From JBMOLK01 sp049325575 (lineage in GTDB: Bacteria > Bacillota > Clostridia > Acetivibrionales > Acetivibrionaceae), in the NCBI GenBank assembly GCA_049325575.1, contig JBMOLK010000055.1, forward strand, positions 1 to 19,442: a DNA stretch of 19,442 nt. Direction: 5' to 3'. Made by a program: the position numbers and the translations under genes. This document shows positions 1 to 6,720 of this stretch, in pieces. A model generated the notes under the pieces. It saw only the letters and a program-made list of their open reading frames with translations. It was not told the DNA's origin and did not search any database. Position 1 is the first letter of the stretch. Each line of letters starts with the position of its first letter.

Positions 1-145
1 CAAAATCCTCCTTAGACCCTAATCCCTGCATTATGTTATAAACCAGAGCATAAACGTCGTTGCCATAGAGGTTTATAATATACTCCAAAGCTTTAGGGTT
101 TTTTCTTCTTAGTTCCTTTATAAAGTTTTGTTCAGTAATCTCCAT
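1..145 (-). CDS. RNA polymerase sigma factor, ECF-like (N-terminal part, cut by window edge)
   Basis: Reading leftward from an ATG whose complement lies at 143-145, 48 codons are open and run off the window. The start has a strong ribosome binding site (AGGAGG, complement at 153-158). The peptide begins MEITEQNFIKELRRKNPKAL and continues with EYIINLYGNDVYALVYNIMQG. This pattern of a short acidic or basic N-terminus followed by A-L-x-x-(I/L)-(I/V)-x-x-Y-x-x-x-(V/L)-Y is what region 2 of sigma-70-family extracytoplasmic-function factors looks like. Only region 2.1-2.2 is visible, so the subfamily and any adjacent anti-sigma factor (expected further left) cannot be read. It is divergent from the lipoprotein/radical SAM unit, whose upstream DNA holds a matching ECF-type promoter. 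Regulation of that unit by this factor is inference. A different helical regulator cannot be fully excluded from 48 residues. Confidence 0.72.
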   Translation of the reverse strand, partial: MEITEQNFIKELRRKNPKALEYIINLYGNDVYALVYNIMQGLGSKEDF

Positions 146-215
146 CCTTTTGCCTCCTTTCACAAATATTACGCAGGATATCTCTAAAATCTATCAAATT
201 TTATTATTTTTTGGC

Positions 216-235
216 GTTATATTTACCAATATAAC
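216..235. promoter_or_regulatory. Inverted repeat in the divergent intergenic region
   Basis: GTTATAT and ATATAAC form perfect 7-base arms separated by six bases (TTACCA). The element lies between the divergent sigma-factor gene (start 145) and the ECF-type promoter at 318-342. It could be an operator or the top of a small hairpin. AT-rich palindromes of this length also arise by chance here, so the functional claim is weak. Confidence 0.3.
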
Positions 236-317
236 ATTCCAGGCTTCAATGCAAAACAGTTTTAACAGGGTTTCAAGACTCTTTCCACATTAATGGGAAG
301 AAATTTCTATATTTAAT

Positions 318-342
318 GGAACTTGAAGGAAAAATTTTCGTC
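318..342 (+). promoter_or_regulatory. Candidate ECF sigma-factor promoter for the lipoprotein/radical SAM unit
   Basis: GGAAC at 318-322 and CGTC at 339-342 are separated by exactly 16 bases. This fits the AAC-type -35 and CGT-type -10 elements recognised by many ECF factors (SigW/RpoE-like consensus). An ECF-like sigma gene starts at 145 in the opposite direction. The expected transcription start is about 40 bases ahead of the ATG at 390. No good TTGACA/TATAAT pair is seen in the same stretch. Confidence 0.6.
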
Positions 343-389
343 TTATAGAATTAAGCATATTATTGATTAAACGTACAGGGAGTGAAGTT

Positions 390-1280
390 ATGAATATTCA
401 GCCTTTAAGAAGCTACAGAGAGCCAAAGTATGCCGAAAAGAATGCTGTACTTGATAACCCTGATATTTTAAATTCTATTCCCCAAAGGTGGATGAAGAAC
501 TTACGTGTAAAGATAGCTTTTTCATCACTATTACTCTTAACCATTACAGCTTGCGGCTCTAGATTTGATAGTTCCGATTCCAGTAATATGAAGGAAGGCA
601 CAATGAAAAGTGTTATGGATGAGGCACCGGATGGCAATAAGGGCCAGGACAAGGCAAAGAACCAGGAAGGGAAAACAGCACCTATATTCCAGTATGGTGA
701 GGGAAGAGGGGGATTTGGCTGCGTCTCCGTATCTCCGCCGGTATTTTTATCTGAAGAAGAGGCTTTCCAAATTATAAGTGAGGAGGCAAAGAAGGAGGGA
801 ATAAAGCTTAAAAGGGACGATGCACAGTTAAAAGGTATTCAGGTCCCGGTGACCTATACTTTCTCTGATGTAATACTTTCCGAACCTGAAAACCCGGATA
901 ATGACAGAGAAGCCGGCCGCGTTAAGACTAAAGGCGGAAGAATCCAGTTGGATGGTTATGACAATAGCAAAAGAATCGGATTTGAATTTGTATCTGTAGA
1001 AGACTTTAAGGGCTGGGTCCAGGAAACTAAGGTACGGACTTCTTATGAGGATTATAATGTTTTAGAAGCAGCAAAGACACTGCGGGAGGGTATTGACAAT
1101 AAAACAGGAGATAAGCATATAGGGATTTTTTATGATCCGATATATTATCCCTCATATGATGAAATTGCAAAAAAAGATAGAGATGAACTAAGTGCTAAGA
1201 AGAGGCAGATGTCTGAAGAGAATCTACGCCAACAGGTTAGGGAGTTTATTAATTGGCTCAAGGCCCAGGATATAATATAG
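390..1280 (+). CDS. Lipoprotein A with long pre-signal region and GRGGFGC motif (possible radical SAM substrate)
   Basis: This is a 296-residue protein of no family I recognise. The ATG at 390 is preferred over the upstream TTG at 363 because AGGGAG lies 7 bases ahead and because the paralogue at 1353 aligns from this codon without a gap. Residues 1-41 are a basic, probably cytoplasmic segment. Residues 42-54 are hydrophobic and end in the lipobox I-T-A-C, with lipidated Cys55. A low-complexity polar linker follows to about residue 95. The most conserved block is then G-E-GRGGFGC (Cys111), V-S-V-S-PP and FLSEEEAF. The C-terminal part has LDGYD, an F-E-F-V-S stretch, LREGI, FYDP and ends FINWLKAQDII. 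It should sit on the outer face of the membrane. It is the first gene of a unit with a paralogue and a radical SAM/SPASM enzyme. That the enzyme modifies the GRGGFGC region is a hypothesis. Confidence 0.85.
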   Translation: MNIQPLRSYREPKYAEKNAVLDNPDILNSIPQRWMKNLRVKIAFSSLLLLTITACGSRFDSSDSSNMKEGTMKSVMDEAPDGNKGQDKAKNQEGKTAPIFQYGEGRGGFGCVSVSPPVFLSEEEAFQIISEEAKKEGIKLKRDDAQLKGIQVPVTYTFSDVILSEPENPDNDREAGRVKTKGGRIQLDGYDNSKRIGFEFVSVEDFKGWVQETKVRTSYEDYNVLEAAKTLREGIDNKTGDKHIGIFYDPIYYPSYDEIAKKDRDELSAKKRQMSEENLRQQVREFINWLKAQDII

Positions 1281-1352
1281 AGATTTTGTATTAATTGAGT
1301 GTTTCTAGAACATACATATATACCTGGCACTTGGGAAATGAGGAGGTGCTTT

Positions 1353-2162
1353 ATGAAGGTAACAACTGTCCGTGGTTATAAGATACCGGGCTACCCTGAA
1401 AAGAAAAATGTATTAAGAAACCCTGGAATCCTTACATCTGTCCCTAAAAGGTGGAGAAGTAGTCTTAGAACCTGTATGGCTTTTTCATCTCTACTGTTCC
1501 TGACTCTTACCGCCTGTGGTCAAACCGGTTCAAAAACCGGTACAAGTACAGTAAATGTGGATAATATAGATAGTGTTTCAAAGGGAAGATCCAATTCAAA
1601 AAATAATGCGGAAGGAAAAGTGGCTCCTATTTTTGAGCATGGAGATGGAAGAGGAGCCTTTGGATGTGATTCTGTTGCACCTCCGTCGTTCTTGTCAGAA
1701 GAGGAAGCATTTGAGGTCATAGAAGAGGAAGCTAAAAGACAAGGAATAGTTTTTACAATGGGAGGACCTAAACTTACTGATGTAAAACTTCCTGTCACAG
1801 ATTTATATCCTTCCCCGGAAAGAATGCAAGAGTCTTTCGGAACTGAAAAGAATCCGTATAAGACAAAGAAGGGGAATATAGATTTGGATGGTTACGATGA
1901 AGAAAGGAATATAGCCTTTGAGTATGTATCTACAGATGACTTTGAAGGATGGGCCCAAAATACGGGAATATGGTCTTCGGTTGCAACGTACGATGTAAAA
2001 CAGGCGGCTAAGTCCCTGAGGGAAGGTATTAAAGACAAAAACGGCGACAATCATGTTGCGGTGTTTTACGATCCCATACTTAACAAAACATGGGCAAAAA
2101 AGGAGCTCAAAGAGCAAGTCAAAGACTTCATTAACTGGCTTAAGGCTGAAGGCATAATATGA
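1353..2162 (+). CDS. Lipoprotein B, paralogue of lipoprotein A with GRGAFGC motif
   Basis: This 269-residue protein starts at ATG 1353, 9 bases after the core of a strong AGGAGGTG site; an open frame from GTG 1299 has no such site. Residues 1-56 align with lipoprotein A without gaps: R7, Y9, P12, Y14, E16-K17, V20-L21, N23-P24, I26-L27, S29, P31, R33-W34 and L38-R39 are shared. The lipobox T-A-C ends at Cys55 in both. After a polar linker comes G-D-GRGAFGC (Cys105), D-S-V-A-PP and FLSEEEAF. The C-terminal part shares LDGYD, A/G-F-E-(F/Y)-V-S, DF-x-GW, AA-K-x-LREGI, GD-x-H, FYDP and FINWLKA-x-x-II with A, but lacks about 20 residues that A has after FYDP. It arose by tandem duplication. The gap to A is 72 bases and the gap to the radical SAM gene is 24, so the three are probably co-transcribed. 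Biochemical role unknown. Confidence 0.88.
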   Translation: MKVTTVRGYKIPGYPEKKNVLRNPGILTSVPKRWRSSLRTCMAFSSLLFLTLTACGQTGSKTGTSTVNVDNIDSVSKGRSNSKNNAEGKVAPIFEHGDGRGAFGCDSVAPPSFLSEEEAFEVIEEEAKRQGIVFTMGGPKLTDVKLPVTDLYPSPERMQESFGTEKNPYKTKKGNIDLDGYDEERNIAFEYVSTDDFEGWAQNTGIWSSVATYDVKQAAKSLREGIKDKNGDNHVAVFYDPILNKTWAKKELKEQVKDFINWLKAEGII

Positions 2163-2186
2163 GTATACTATGGAGGGATAAATAAC

Positions 2187-3314
2187 ATGCATTATACACT
2201 GCATTTAACCAATAACTGCAACATGGCCTGCAAATACTGCTATGTAAATGGTGAAAACATATGTAATATGAGCCTTGAAACAGCCAAAAAGGTTGTTGAT
2301 ATTGCATCAGCAAATGATGGCAGTTCTGTGGGAATTATTTTTTTTGGAGGGGAGCCATTACTTCATAAGGACCTGATCTATGAAACCGTGGAGTACTGCA
2401 AGTGGAAGGAAAAACAAAGCAGCAACTTCTTTCATTACAAGATAACTACCAACGGGCTTCTTCTTGACGAAGAATTCATGGATTTTTCCTCCCGGGAAAA
2501 TGTTTTTATTGCACTAAGCCATGACGGTGTTGAGAGAGCACATAACATGAACAGAGTAGACAAAAACGGCTGCGGGACATTTTCAAGGCTTGATGACAAG
2601 ATAGACCTTCTCCTTTCAAAGAGGCCTTATGCTCCTGTCATGATGGTGGTAGATTCCAATACAGTGCAGCACTATGCGGAGTCCGTTATATACCTTTATA
2701 ACAGGGGATTTAAGTACCTTATCTGCTCGTTAAACTATGCAGGTGACTGGACTGACAGCTTGATGGAAGTTCTGGAGGAAGAGTATAAAAAGCTTGCAGA
2801 GTTCTACTATGAAAGAACCCTTGCGGAAGATAAGTTCTACCTTAGCCCCTTTGAAGTAAAGATAAGCTCCCATATCAACAAGGATACCTACTGCCATGAA
2901 AGATGCGAGCTTGGAAAAAAGCAAATATCTGTCGGTCCTGATGGATTGCTTTATCCATGCGTACAGTTTGTAGGAGACAAATACTATTCCATAGGGAATG
3001 TTGATACAGGGACAGATGAAGCAAGGCGTCAGGAGCTTTATAATATAAATGAAGAGGAAAAAGAAAGCTGCAGAGAGTGCGCCGTAAGGGCACGCTGCAA
3101 CCATTACTGCGGATGCCTTAACAAACAGGCAACCGGAAGGATAGATAGGGTCTCACCTGTACTTTGTGCACACGAAAGGATTCTTCTGCCCATCACAGAT
3201 AGGCTGGCAAACAAGCTCTATAAAAAGAGGAGTGCCATGTTTATCCAAAAGCATTATAATGATATGTTCCCGTTAATTTCCCTTATTGAAGATTCAACAA
3301 ATAAATTTTTATAA
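2187..3314 (+). CDS. Radical SAM/SPASM protein, putative peptide or protein maturase
   Basis: This 375-residue enzyme starts at ATG 2187 behind TGGAGGGAT. The radical SAM [4Fe-4S] motif C-x3-C-x2-C is at Cys11, Cys15 and Cys18, unusually close to the N-terminus. GGEP (SAM binding) is at 54-57. The C-terminal SPASM domain is complete: Cys240-x12-G253-x4-Cys258, then Cys295-x2-Cys298-x5-Cys304-x3-Cys308, and Cys327. This spacing is that of proteins with two auxiliary [4Fe-4S] clusters, such as sactipeptide maturases and anaerobic sulfatase-maturating enzymes. Extra cysteines are at 236 and 310. Members of this family use SAM radical chemistry to crosslink, oxidise or epimerise peptides in the cytoplasm. 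No sulfatase is nearby, and the two upstream genes encode paralogous lipoproteins with a conserved Cys-containing motif, so they are the obvious candidate substrates. The N-terminal recognition (RRE) domain found in some maturases is absent, so docking would need another route. The class is clear; the reaction is unknown. Confidence 0.93.
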   Translation: MHYTLHLTNNCNMACKYCYVNGENICNMSLETAKKVVDIASANDGSSVGIIFFGGEPLLHKDLIYETVEYCKWKEKQSSNFFHYKITTNGLLLDEEFMDFSSRENVFIALSHDGVERAHNMNRVDKNGCGTFSRLDDKIDLLLSKRPYAPVMMVVDSNTVQHYAESVIYLYNRGFKYLICSLNYAGDWTDSLMEVLEEEYKKLAEFYYERTLAEDKFYLSPFEVKISSHINKDTYCHERCELGKKQISVGPDGLLYPCVQFVGDKYYSIGNVDTGTDEARRQELYNINEEEKESCRECAVRARCNHYCGCLNKQATGRIDRVSPVLCAHERILLPITDRLANKLYKKRSAMFIQKHYNDMFPLISLIEDSTNKFL

Positions 3315-3337
3315 CTCTATCTTGAAAAATAAAAATG

Positions 3338-3377
3338 GCCTTCACGCTTTTTTCCAGTATGCTTGAAGGCTATTTTT
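3338..3377 (+). terminator. Hairpin terminator after the radical SAM gene, probably bidirectional
   Basis: GCCTTCACGC (3338-3347 region) pairs with GCTTGAAGGC (3361-3370) with one mismatch. A T-rich run (TATTTTTG) follows. The left flank is A-rich, giving a T-rich tail on the minus strand, so the same hairpin could also end the convergent esterase transcript. Confidence 0.8.
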
Positions 3378-3432
3378 GTAAAAGATATACTACTATAATG
3401 GTTATTATGTTTGTGAAATTAGCTCTGGTTTT

Positions 3433-4755
3433 TTACCATCCAAGCTTACTCTTTATTTCCGAAGTAAGCTGGTCAGCCATTAATTGATGAGTAATTAAGC
3501 TTGGATGCCAGTCTTCCCCATACCCATTACTTTCGGATTGCCCTGGATACTCAACAAAATGAACTTTCAAATCTCCTTTTGATTTAAACCCGTTTACAAC
3601 TTCCGTAACATAACTGCGGCATGATTCCAGACCTGTTCCCCAAAGCATTGGCCCAACAGTACAGAATATATGCGCATCCGGATAGTTGGTACGGACCTTC
3701 GCAACAAGATTATTATAATTAGTTATAAACTTTGTTTTATCAGGGGTAATAGTTGAAAAATCGTTTGTACCAAGATTAATAACAACTACCTGGGGTATAT
3801 AACTTTTGAAATCCCATTGAACTCCGCTCTGTGGAAGTGTAAGGGGATAACGGTCCTGAATAAGAGGGCCTCCTGCACCGCCATAGTTCATAGTAAGCCC
3901 TATTCCCGACCAGGCAATAATATTTGCACTCGCGTTAAGTGAACGTGCAGTAATGGCAGCATAAGACAAATAACTGTTTTCATTTTTAGGCGTAAAATTC
4001 TGATACCTGCTTGTTCCTTCATTTCCGTAGGCGCATGTGATAGAGTCGCCAATAAATTCAATCTTCCTTTCCAGAGGAGCAGGTGGCGCAAGGAGTTTTC
4101 CCTGACCGAAATTAAACCCTAGGAACTGGACTTCACCCTGGGAGGCTTCTGTTCGTTTCCATAAAACAAGCTTGTGGTTTCCATTTGGAAGGCCATTTAC
4201 AAGGTTGATAGTCGATGTACTGTTTACCATAAAAGGACTTAGAACATTACCGTCTACAATAGCTTGAAACCAGTTTTCTCCGGTAGATTTGATAGTTACG
4301 CTAGCTTCTGTTCCGTAAAAATTCAGTTCCACATTACTTCCAGACCATGCACATTTTGGACCCTGTAGATCTGAAAAATCGAATCTTCCATTATATAGAA
4401 TTCCCGGGGTAGTGCCGACCGGTGTAGGAGTTACTGAAGGGGATCCTTCAGCGGGGAATTTGTCTATAATTTTCAATAGGAATCTTTTCATTAATGTATA
4501 GTCTGTTGAATCAATTTTACCGTCTCCGTTTACATCAGCAGCTGTTTCGCTGTTAGTACCGGGAAAGGCATTTATTATATGCAGTAGGTATCTTTTCATT
4601 AAAGTATAGTCTGTAGAGTCCACGTTTCCATTTCCGTCAAGATCACCATATAAAGTAGATGCTGAAACATTAACACTACCATAAAATGCAGCAACAAGTA
4701 AAACTAGTGAAAATAGAAATACTAGTTTACCAATAAAAAGCTTTTTAATCATCAT
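3433..4755 (-). CDS. Dockerin-containing CE2-type carbohydrate esterase (SGNH), cellulosomal
   Basis: This is a secreted 440-residue modular enzyme. Residues 1-32 are a signal peptide ending V-S-A. A type I dockerin spans about 36-101 with two calcium-loop repeats (D38, D40, N42, N44, D49; D74, N76, D78, K80, D85). Ser-Thr pairs at 47-48 and 83-84 and Lys-Arg at 54-55 and 90-91 are the cohesin-contact residues typical of C. thermocellum dockerins. A Pro/Thr linker (105-118) leads to a jelly-roll domain (about 119-225) and an SGNH hydrolase domain with GDSIT (Ser238), GTND and D415-W-H417. This two-domain order is that of carbohydrate esterase family 2, which removes acetyl groups from xylan and other plant polysaccharides. 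The dockerin is N-terminal, whereas most are C-terminal. Two ATGs in tandem follow GGAGG; the second, 3 bases downstream, has the better spacing. The substrate is inferred from family. Confidence 0.92.
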   Translation of the reverse strand: MMIKKLFIGKLVFLFSLVLLVAAFYGSVNVSASTLYGDLDGNGNVDSTDYTLMKRYLLHIINAFPGTNSETAADVNGDGKIDSTDYTLMKRFLLKIIDKFPAEGSPSVTPTPVGTTPGILYNGRFDFSDLQGPKCAWSGSNVELNFYGTEASVTIKSTGENWFQAIVDGNVLSPFMVNSTSTINLVNGLPNGNHKLVLWKRTEASQGEVQFLGFNFGQGKLLAPPAPLERKIEFIGDSITCAYGNEGTSRYQNFTPKNENSYLSYAAITARSLNASANIIAWSGIGLTMNYGGAGGPLIQDRYPLTLPQSGVQWDFKSYIPQVVVINLGTNDFSTITPDKTKFITNYNNLVAKVRTNYPDAHIFCTVGPMLWGTGLESCRSYVTEVVNGFKSKGDLKVHFVEYPGQSESNGYGEDWHPSLITHQLMADQLTSEIKSKLGW

Positions 4756-4875
4756 ATTACCTCCACGACAAAATTATAGATTACTTCAGAACCTTTGTAC
4801 TTCTGTTCCTCAAATTGATTTTTACAACATGCCTCCTTCCGCATTAAACTAATAATTCTATTATATATTATAAAC

Positions 4876-4902
4876 TTCGTTAAATACCAATCTTTTCTGG
4901 GG
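4876..4902 (-). promoter_or_regulatory. Candidate sigma-I-type promoter for the dockerin esterase
   Basis: Read on the minus strand, CCCCA (complement 4898-4902) is followed 18 bases later by CGAA (complement 4876-4879), with an A-rich stretch just after the C-run. C-rich -35 and CGAA -10 elements are the known features of SigI promoters in Bacillus subtilis and C. thermocellum, where SigI/RsgI pairs control cellulosomal genes. It would give a leader of about 115 bases. A housekeeping promoter using the nearby TATAAT-like repeats remains possible. Confidence 0.45.
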
Positions 4903-4935
4903 CTATTTTACTCAAAAAAAACTTTTAACTTTCTA

Positions 4936-4951
4936 TTGACTGGGTGGTCAA
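4936..4951. promoter_or_regulatory. TetR-type operator O1 (TTGAC-N6-GTCAA)
   Basis: A perfect inverted repeat, TTGAC (4936-4940) and GTCAA (4947-4951) with a six-base spacer, sits directly on the -35 box. The identical arm and spacer lengths recur at 4976-4991. A TetR-family regulator is the third gene of this operon, so autorepression is the simplest reading. Confidence 0.8.
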
Positions 4952-4964
4952 TGGGGTGTATAAT
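4936..4964 (+). promoter_or_regulatory. Housekeeping promoter of the ABC exporter/TetR operon
   Basis: TTGACT at 4936-4941 and TATAAT at 4959-4964 are separated by exactly 17 bases, a near-consensus sigma-A promoter. The first operator overlaps the -35 box and spacer, and the second begins 11 bases after the -10 box, covering the expected start of transcription. The promoter should be strong when not repressed. Confidence 0.88.
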
Positions 4965-4975
4965 AAAATTAAGAA

Positions 4976-4991
4976 TTGACCACGTAGTCAA
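4976..4991. promoter_or_regulatory. TetR-type operator O2 (TTGAC-N6-GTCAA)
   Basis: This second copy of the inverted repeat has TTGAC at 4976-4980 and GTCAA at 4987-4991. Its centre is 40 bases from the centre of O1, roughly four helical turns, so two dimers could bind near the same face. It lies between the -10 box and the ribosome binding site of the ATPase gene. Confidence 0.8.
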
Positions 4992-5008
4992 CACGAGGAG
5001 GGAAAAAT

Positions 5009-5896
5009 ATGAATGCAATTGAAATAAGGAACCTTACTAAGTATTACGGAAAGTCCAGGGGCATAATTGATGTTAACCTTGATATTAAAGAAGGAGAGAT
5101 ATTCGGGTTTATAGGGCCTAACGGTGCCGGAAAGTCTACCACAATAAGAACGCTGCTGGCCTTCATATTTCCTAATAGCGGAAGTGCAAGAATCTTCGGT
5201 ATGGACTGCTTGAAAGACCCGGCGAAGATAAAAATGGATATTGGATATTTACCTTCAGAGGTAAATTACTATGACGACATGAGAGTAAAAGACTTGTTGC
5301 TATATTCCGCCAGGTTCTACAAAAAGGACTGTACAAGAAGGATAAATGAACTTAGTGAAATATTTGAGCTTGACCTTAACAAAACCATAGACTCTCTATC
5401 TTACGGAAATAAAAAGAAGGTGGCAATTGTGCAGTCACTTCTTCATGAGCCAAAGCTTCTAATATTGGATGAACCAACAGGTGGTCTTGACCCACTTATG
5501 CAAAACAGATTCTTTGAAGTCCTGAAAGAGGAAAACAGCAAGGGTGTTACAATATTCTTCTCATCCCATATCTTAAGTGAAGTGCAGAAGATGTGCAACA
5601 GGGTTGCCATTGTAAAAGAAGGCAGGATACTAAAGGTAGAAGAGATAGAAAAGCTTAGGGCTAACAACTATAAGAAAATCAGTGTTGAGTTTGAACATGA
5701 TAGTGACGCAAAAAGTTTTAATACTGATGGAATGATGAACACCAATATAGCGGGCAAGTCTGTAGACTTTTTGTACAGCGGGAAAATTGATGAATTGCTA
5801 AAGAAACTTGCCAAGGTGCAGGTTGAGAATCTTTGGGTGGAAGAACCATCATTGGAAGAAGTATTTATGCACTACTATGTGAAGGAGGCGAATTAA
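5009..5896 (+). CDS. ABC-2 type exporter, ATP-binding subunit
   Basis: This 295-residue protein has a full ABC ATPase domain in about residues 1-220: Walker A GPNGAGKST at 36-44, signature LSYGN at 130-134, Walker B LLILDE ending at E155, a D-loop GGLDP and the H-loop histidine at 187. The signature is Y-G-N in place of the usual G-G-Q; variation here is common in this subfamily. The last 75 residues form the accessory domain typical of exporters that pair with ABC-2 permeases. It powers efflux of an unidentified substrate across the cytoplasmic membrane, with drug, peptide or lipid all possible. The start follows GAGGAGGG. Its stop is separated by one base from the permease start, so the two are translationally coupled. 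It is the first gene of an operon controlled by twin operators. Confidence 0.95.
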   Translation: MNAIEIRNLTKYYGKSRGIIDVNLDIKEGEIFGFIGPNGAGKSTTIRTLLAFIFPNSGSARIFGMDCLKDPAKIKMDIGYLPSEVNYYDDMRVKDLLLYSARFYKKDCTRRINELSEIFELDLNKTIDSLSYGNKKKVAIVQSLLHEPKLLILDEPTGGLDPLMQNRFFEVLKEENSKGVTIFFSSHILSEVQKMCNRVAIVKEGRILKVEEIEKLRANNYKKISVEFEHDSDAKSFNTDGMMNTNIAGKSVDFLYSGKIDELLKKLAKVQVENLWVEEPSLEEVFMHYYVKEAN

Positions 5897-5897
5897 T

Positions 5898-6698
5898 ATG
5901 ACTATTTTCTTAAGAGAACTGGTTAGAAACAGAAAATCTTTTATTATATGGCTGGTATCTTTGGTGGCACTAAATGCATTGATGATACTGATGTACCCTT
6001 CAATTGCCTCACAGGCCGAGAAATTTGATGAAATGATAAAGAATTACCCTCAGGGGCTTGTACAGGCCTTCGGTATGGATAGGTTAAGCTTTGGCAATAT
6101 TCTGCACTATTATGGAACAGAAGCGTATTTGTTTATTACTCTTTTTGGAAGTATCTTTGCCATGATCCTTGGAGCTGGTATTATCTCCAAAGAGGAAAGT
6201 GATAAGACTATAGAATTCTTGCTTGCAAAGCCTGTAACCAGAAATACTATCATAACCTCAAAGGTTCTGGCAGCCTTCTTCTATATTGTGCTTTTCAATC
6301 TCATTTTTGCTTTAACCAACCTTATTATGTTCCAGGCTGTGAAACCCGGTGGCTATGATATGACAGGTTTTATTCTGGTATCTGTAGGACCGCTTCTCCT
6401 CCATCTAATATTTGCATCAATAGGCCTTTTGATATCGGTATTTGTAGTAAAGGCCAAAGCAGTATACCCTATTTCAATAGGGGCAGTACTTGGAGCGTAC
6501 TTTCTTAGTATCGCAGCATCGGTATCTGATAAGCTGGCCAATATTAAATATGTTACGCCTTTTAAGTATTTTGAAGCTGCAGACTTGATACTGGATGAGA
6601 AGATTAAGGGATTGTATTTGGCTGTAACTTTTATAATAATAGTAAGTACAGTAGGTTTGACTTATTTATTCTACAATAGAAAAAATATATCTGTATAA
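5898..6698 (+). CDS. ABC-2 type exporter, permease subunit
   Basis: This 266-residue integral membrane protein has about six hydrophobic segments: near 14-36, 74-97, 120-146, 156-184, 190-212 and 237-259. Between the second and third is a polar stretch, ISKEESDKTIEFLLAKPVTR, that resembles the coupling region typical of ABC-2 permeases acting as drug or lipid exporters. The start is supported by GGAGG about 8 bases upstream, inside the end of the ATPase gene. It should dimerise and pair with the ATPase encoded just before. The substrate cannot be read from the sequence. Co-encoded TetR control suggests a compound that the cell senses and pumps out. Confidence 0.93.
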   Translation: MTIFLRELVRNRKSFIIWLVSLVALNALMILMYPSIASQAEKFDEMIKNYPQGLVQAFGMDRLSFGNILHYYGTEAYLFITLFGSIFAMILGAGIISKEESDKTIEFLLAKPVTRNTIITSKVLAAFFYIVLFNLIFALTNLIMFQAVKPGGYDMTGFILVSVGPLLLHLIFASIGLLISVFVVKAKAVYPISIGAVLGAYFLSIAASVSDKLANIKYVTPFKYFEAADLILDEKIKGLYLAVTFIIIVSTVGLTYLFYNRKNISV

Positions 6699-6720
6699 TA
6701 AGCAATTGGGAGGAATGTGA

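Noticed and set aside
1..145. SigI-type sigma factor
   Set aside because: The visible N-terminus looks like an ordinary ECF region 2 and the promoter beside it is ECF-type, not the CCCCA/CGAA pattern; too short to be final.
1803..2204. Minus-strand open frame of 133 codons opposite lipoprotein B
   Set aside because: It lies wholly opposite a well-supported gene, has no ribosome binding site and shows no family pattern; it is a shadow of the coding strand.
2730..3104. Minus-strand open frame of 124 codons opposite the radical SAM gene
   Set aside because: It is antisense to the SPASM region, whose cysteine spacing proves the plus-strand frame; no start signal.
2187..3314. Radical SAM protein as an anaerobic sulfatase-maturating enzyme
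   Set aside because: No sulfatase is nearby and the neighbouring proteins lack the C/S-x-P/A-x-R target; the cluster spacing alone does not separate these classes.
3433..4755. Assigning the host to C. thermocellum itself
   Set aside because: Dockerin residues match the clade, but no gene here could be tied to a specific genome without a database search.
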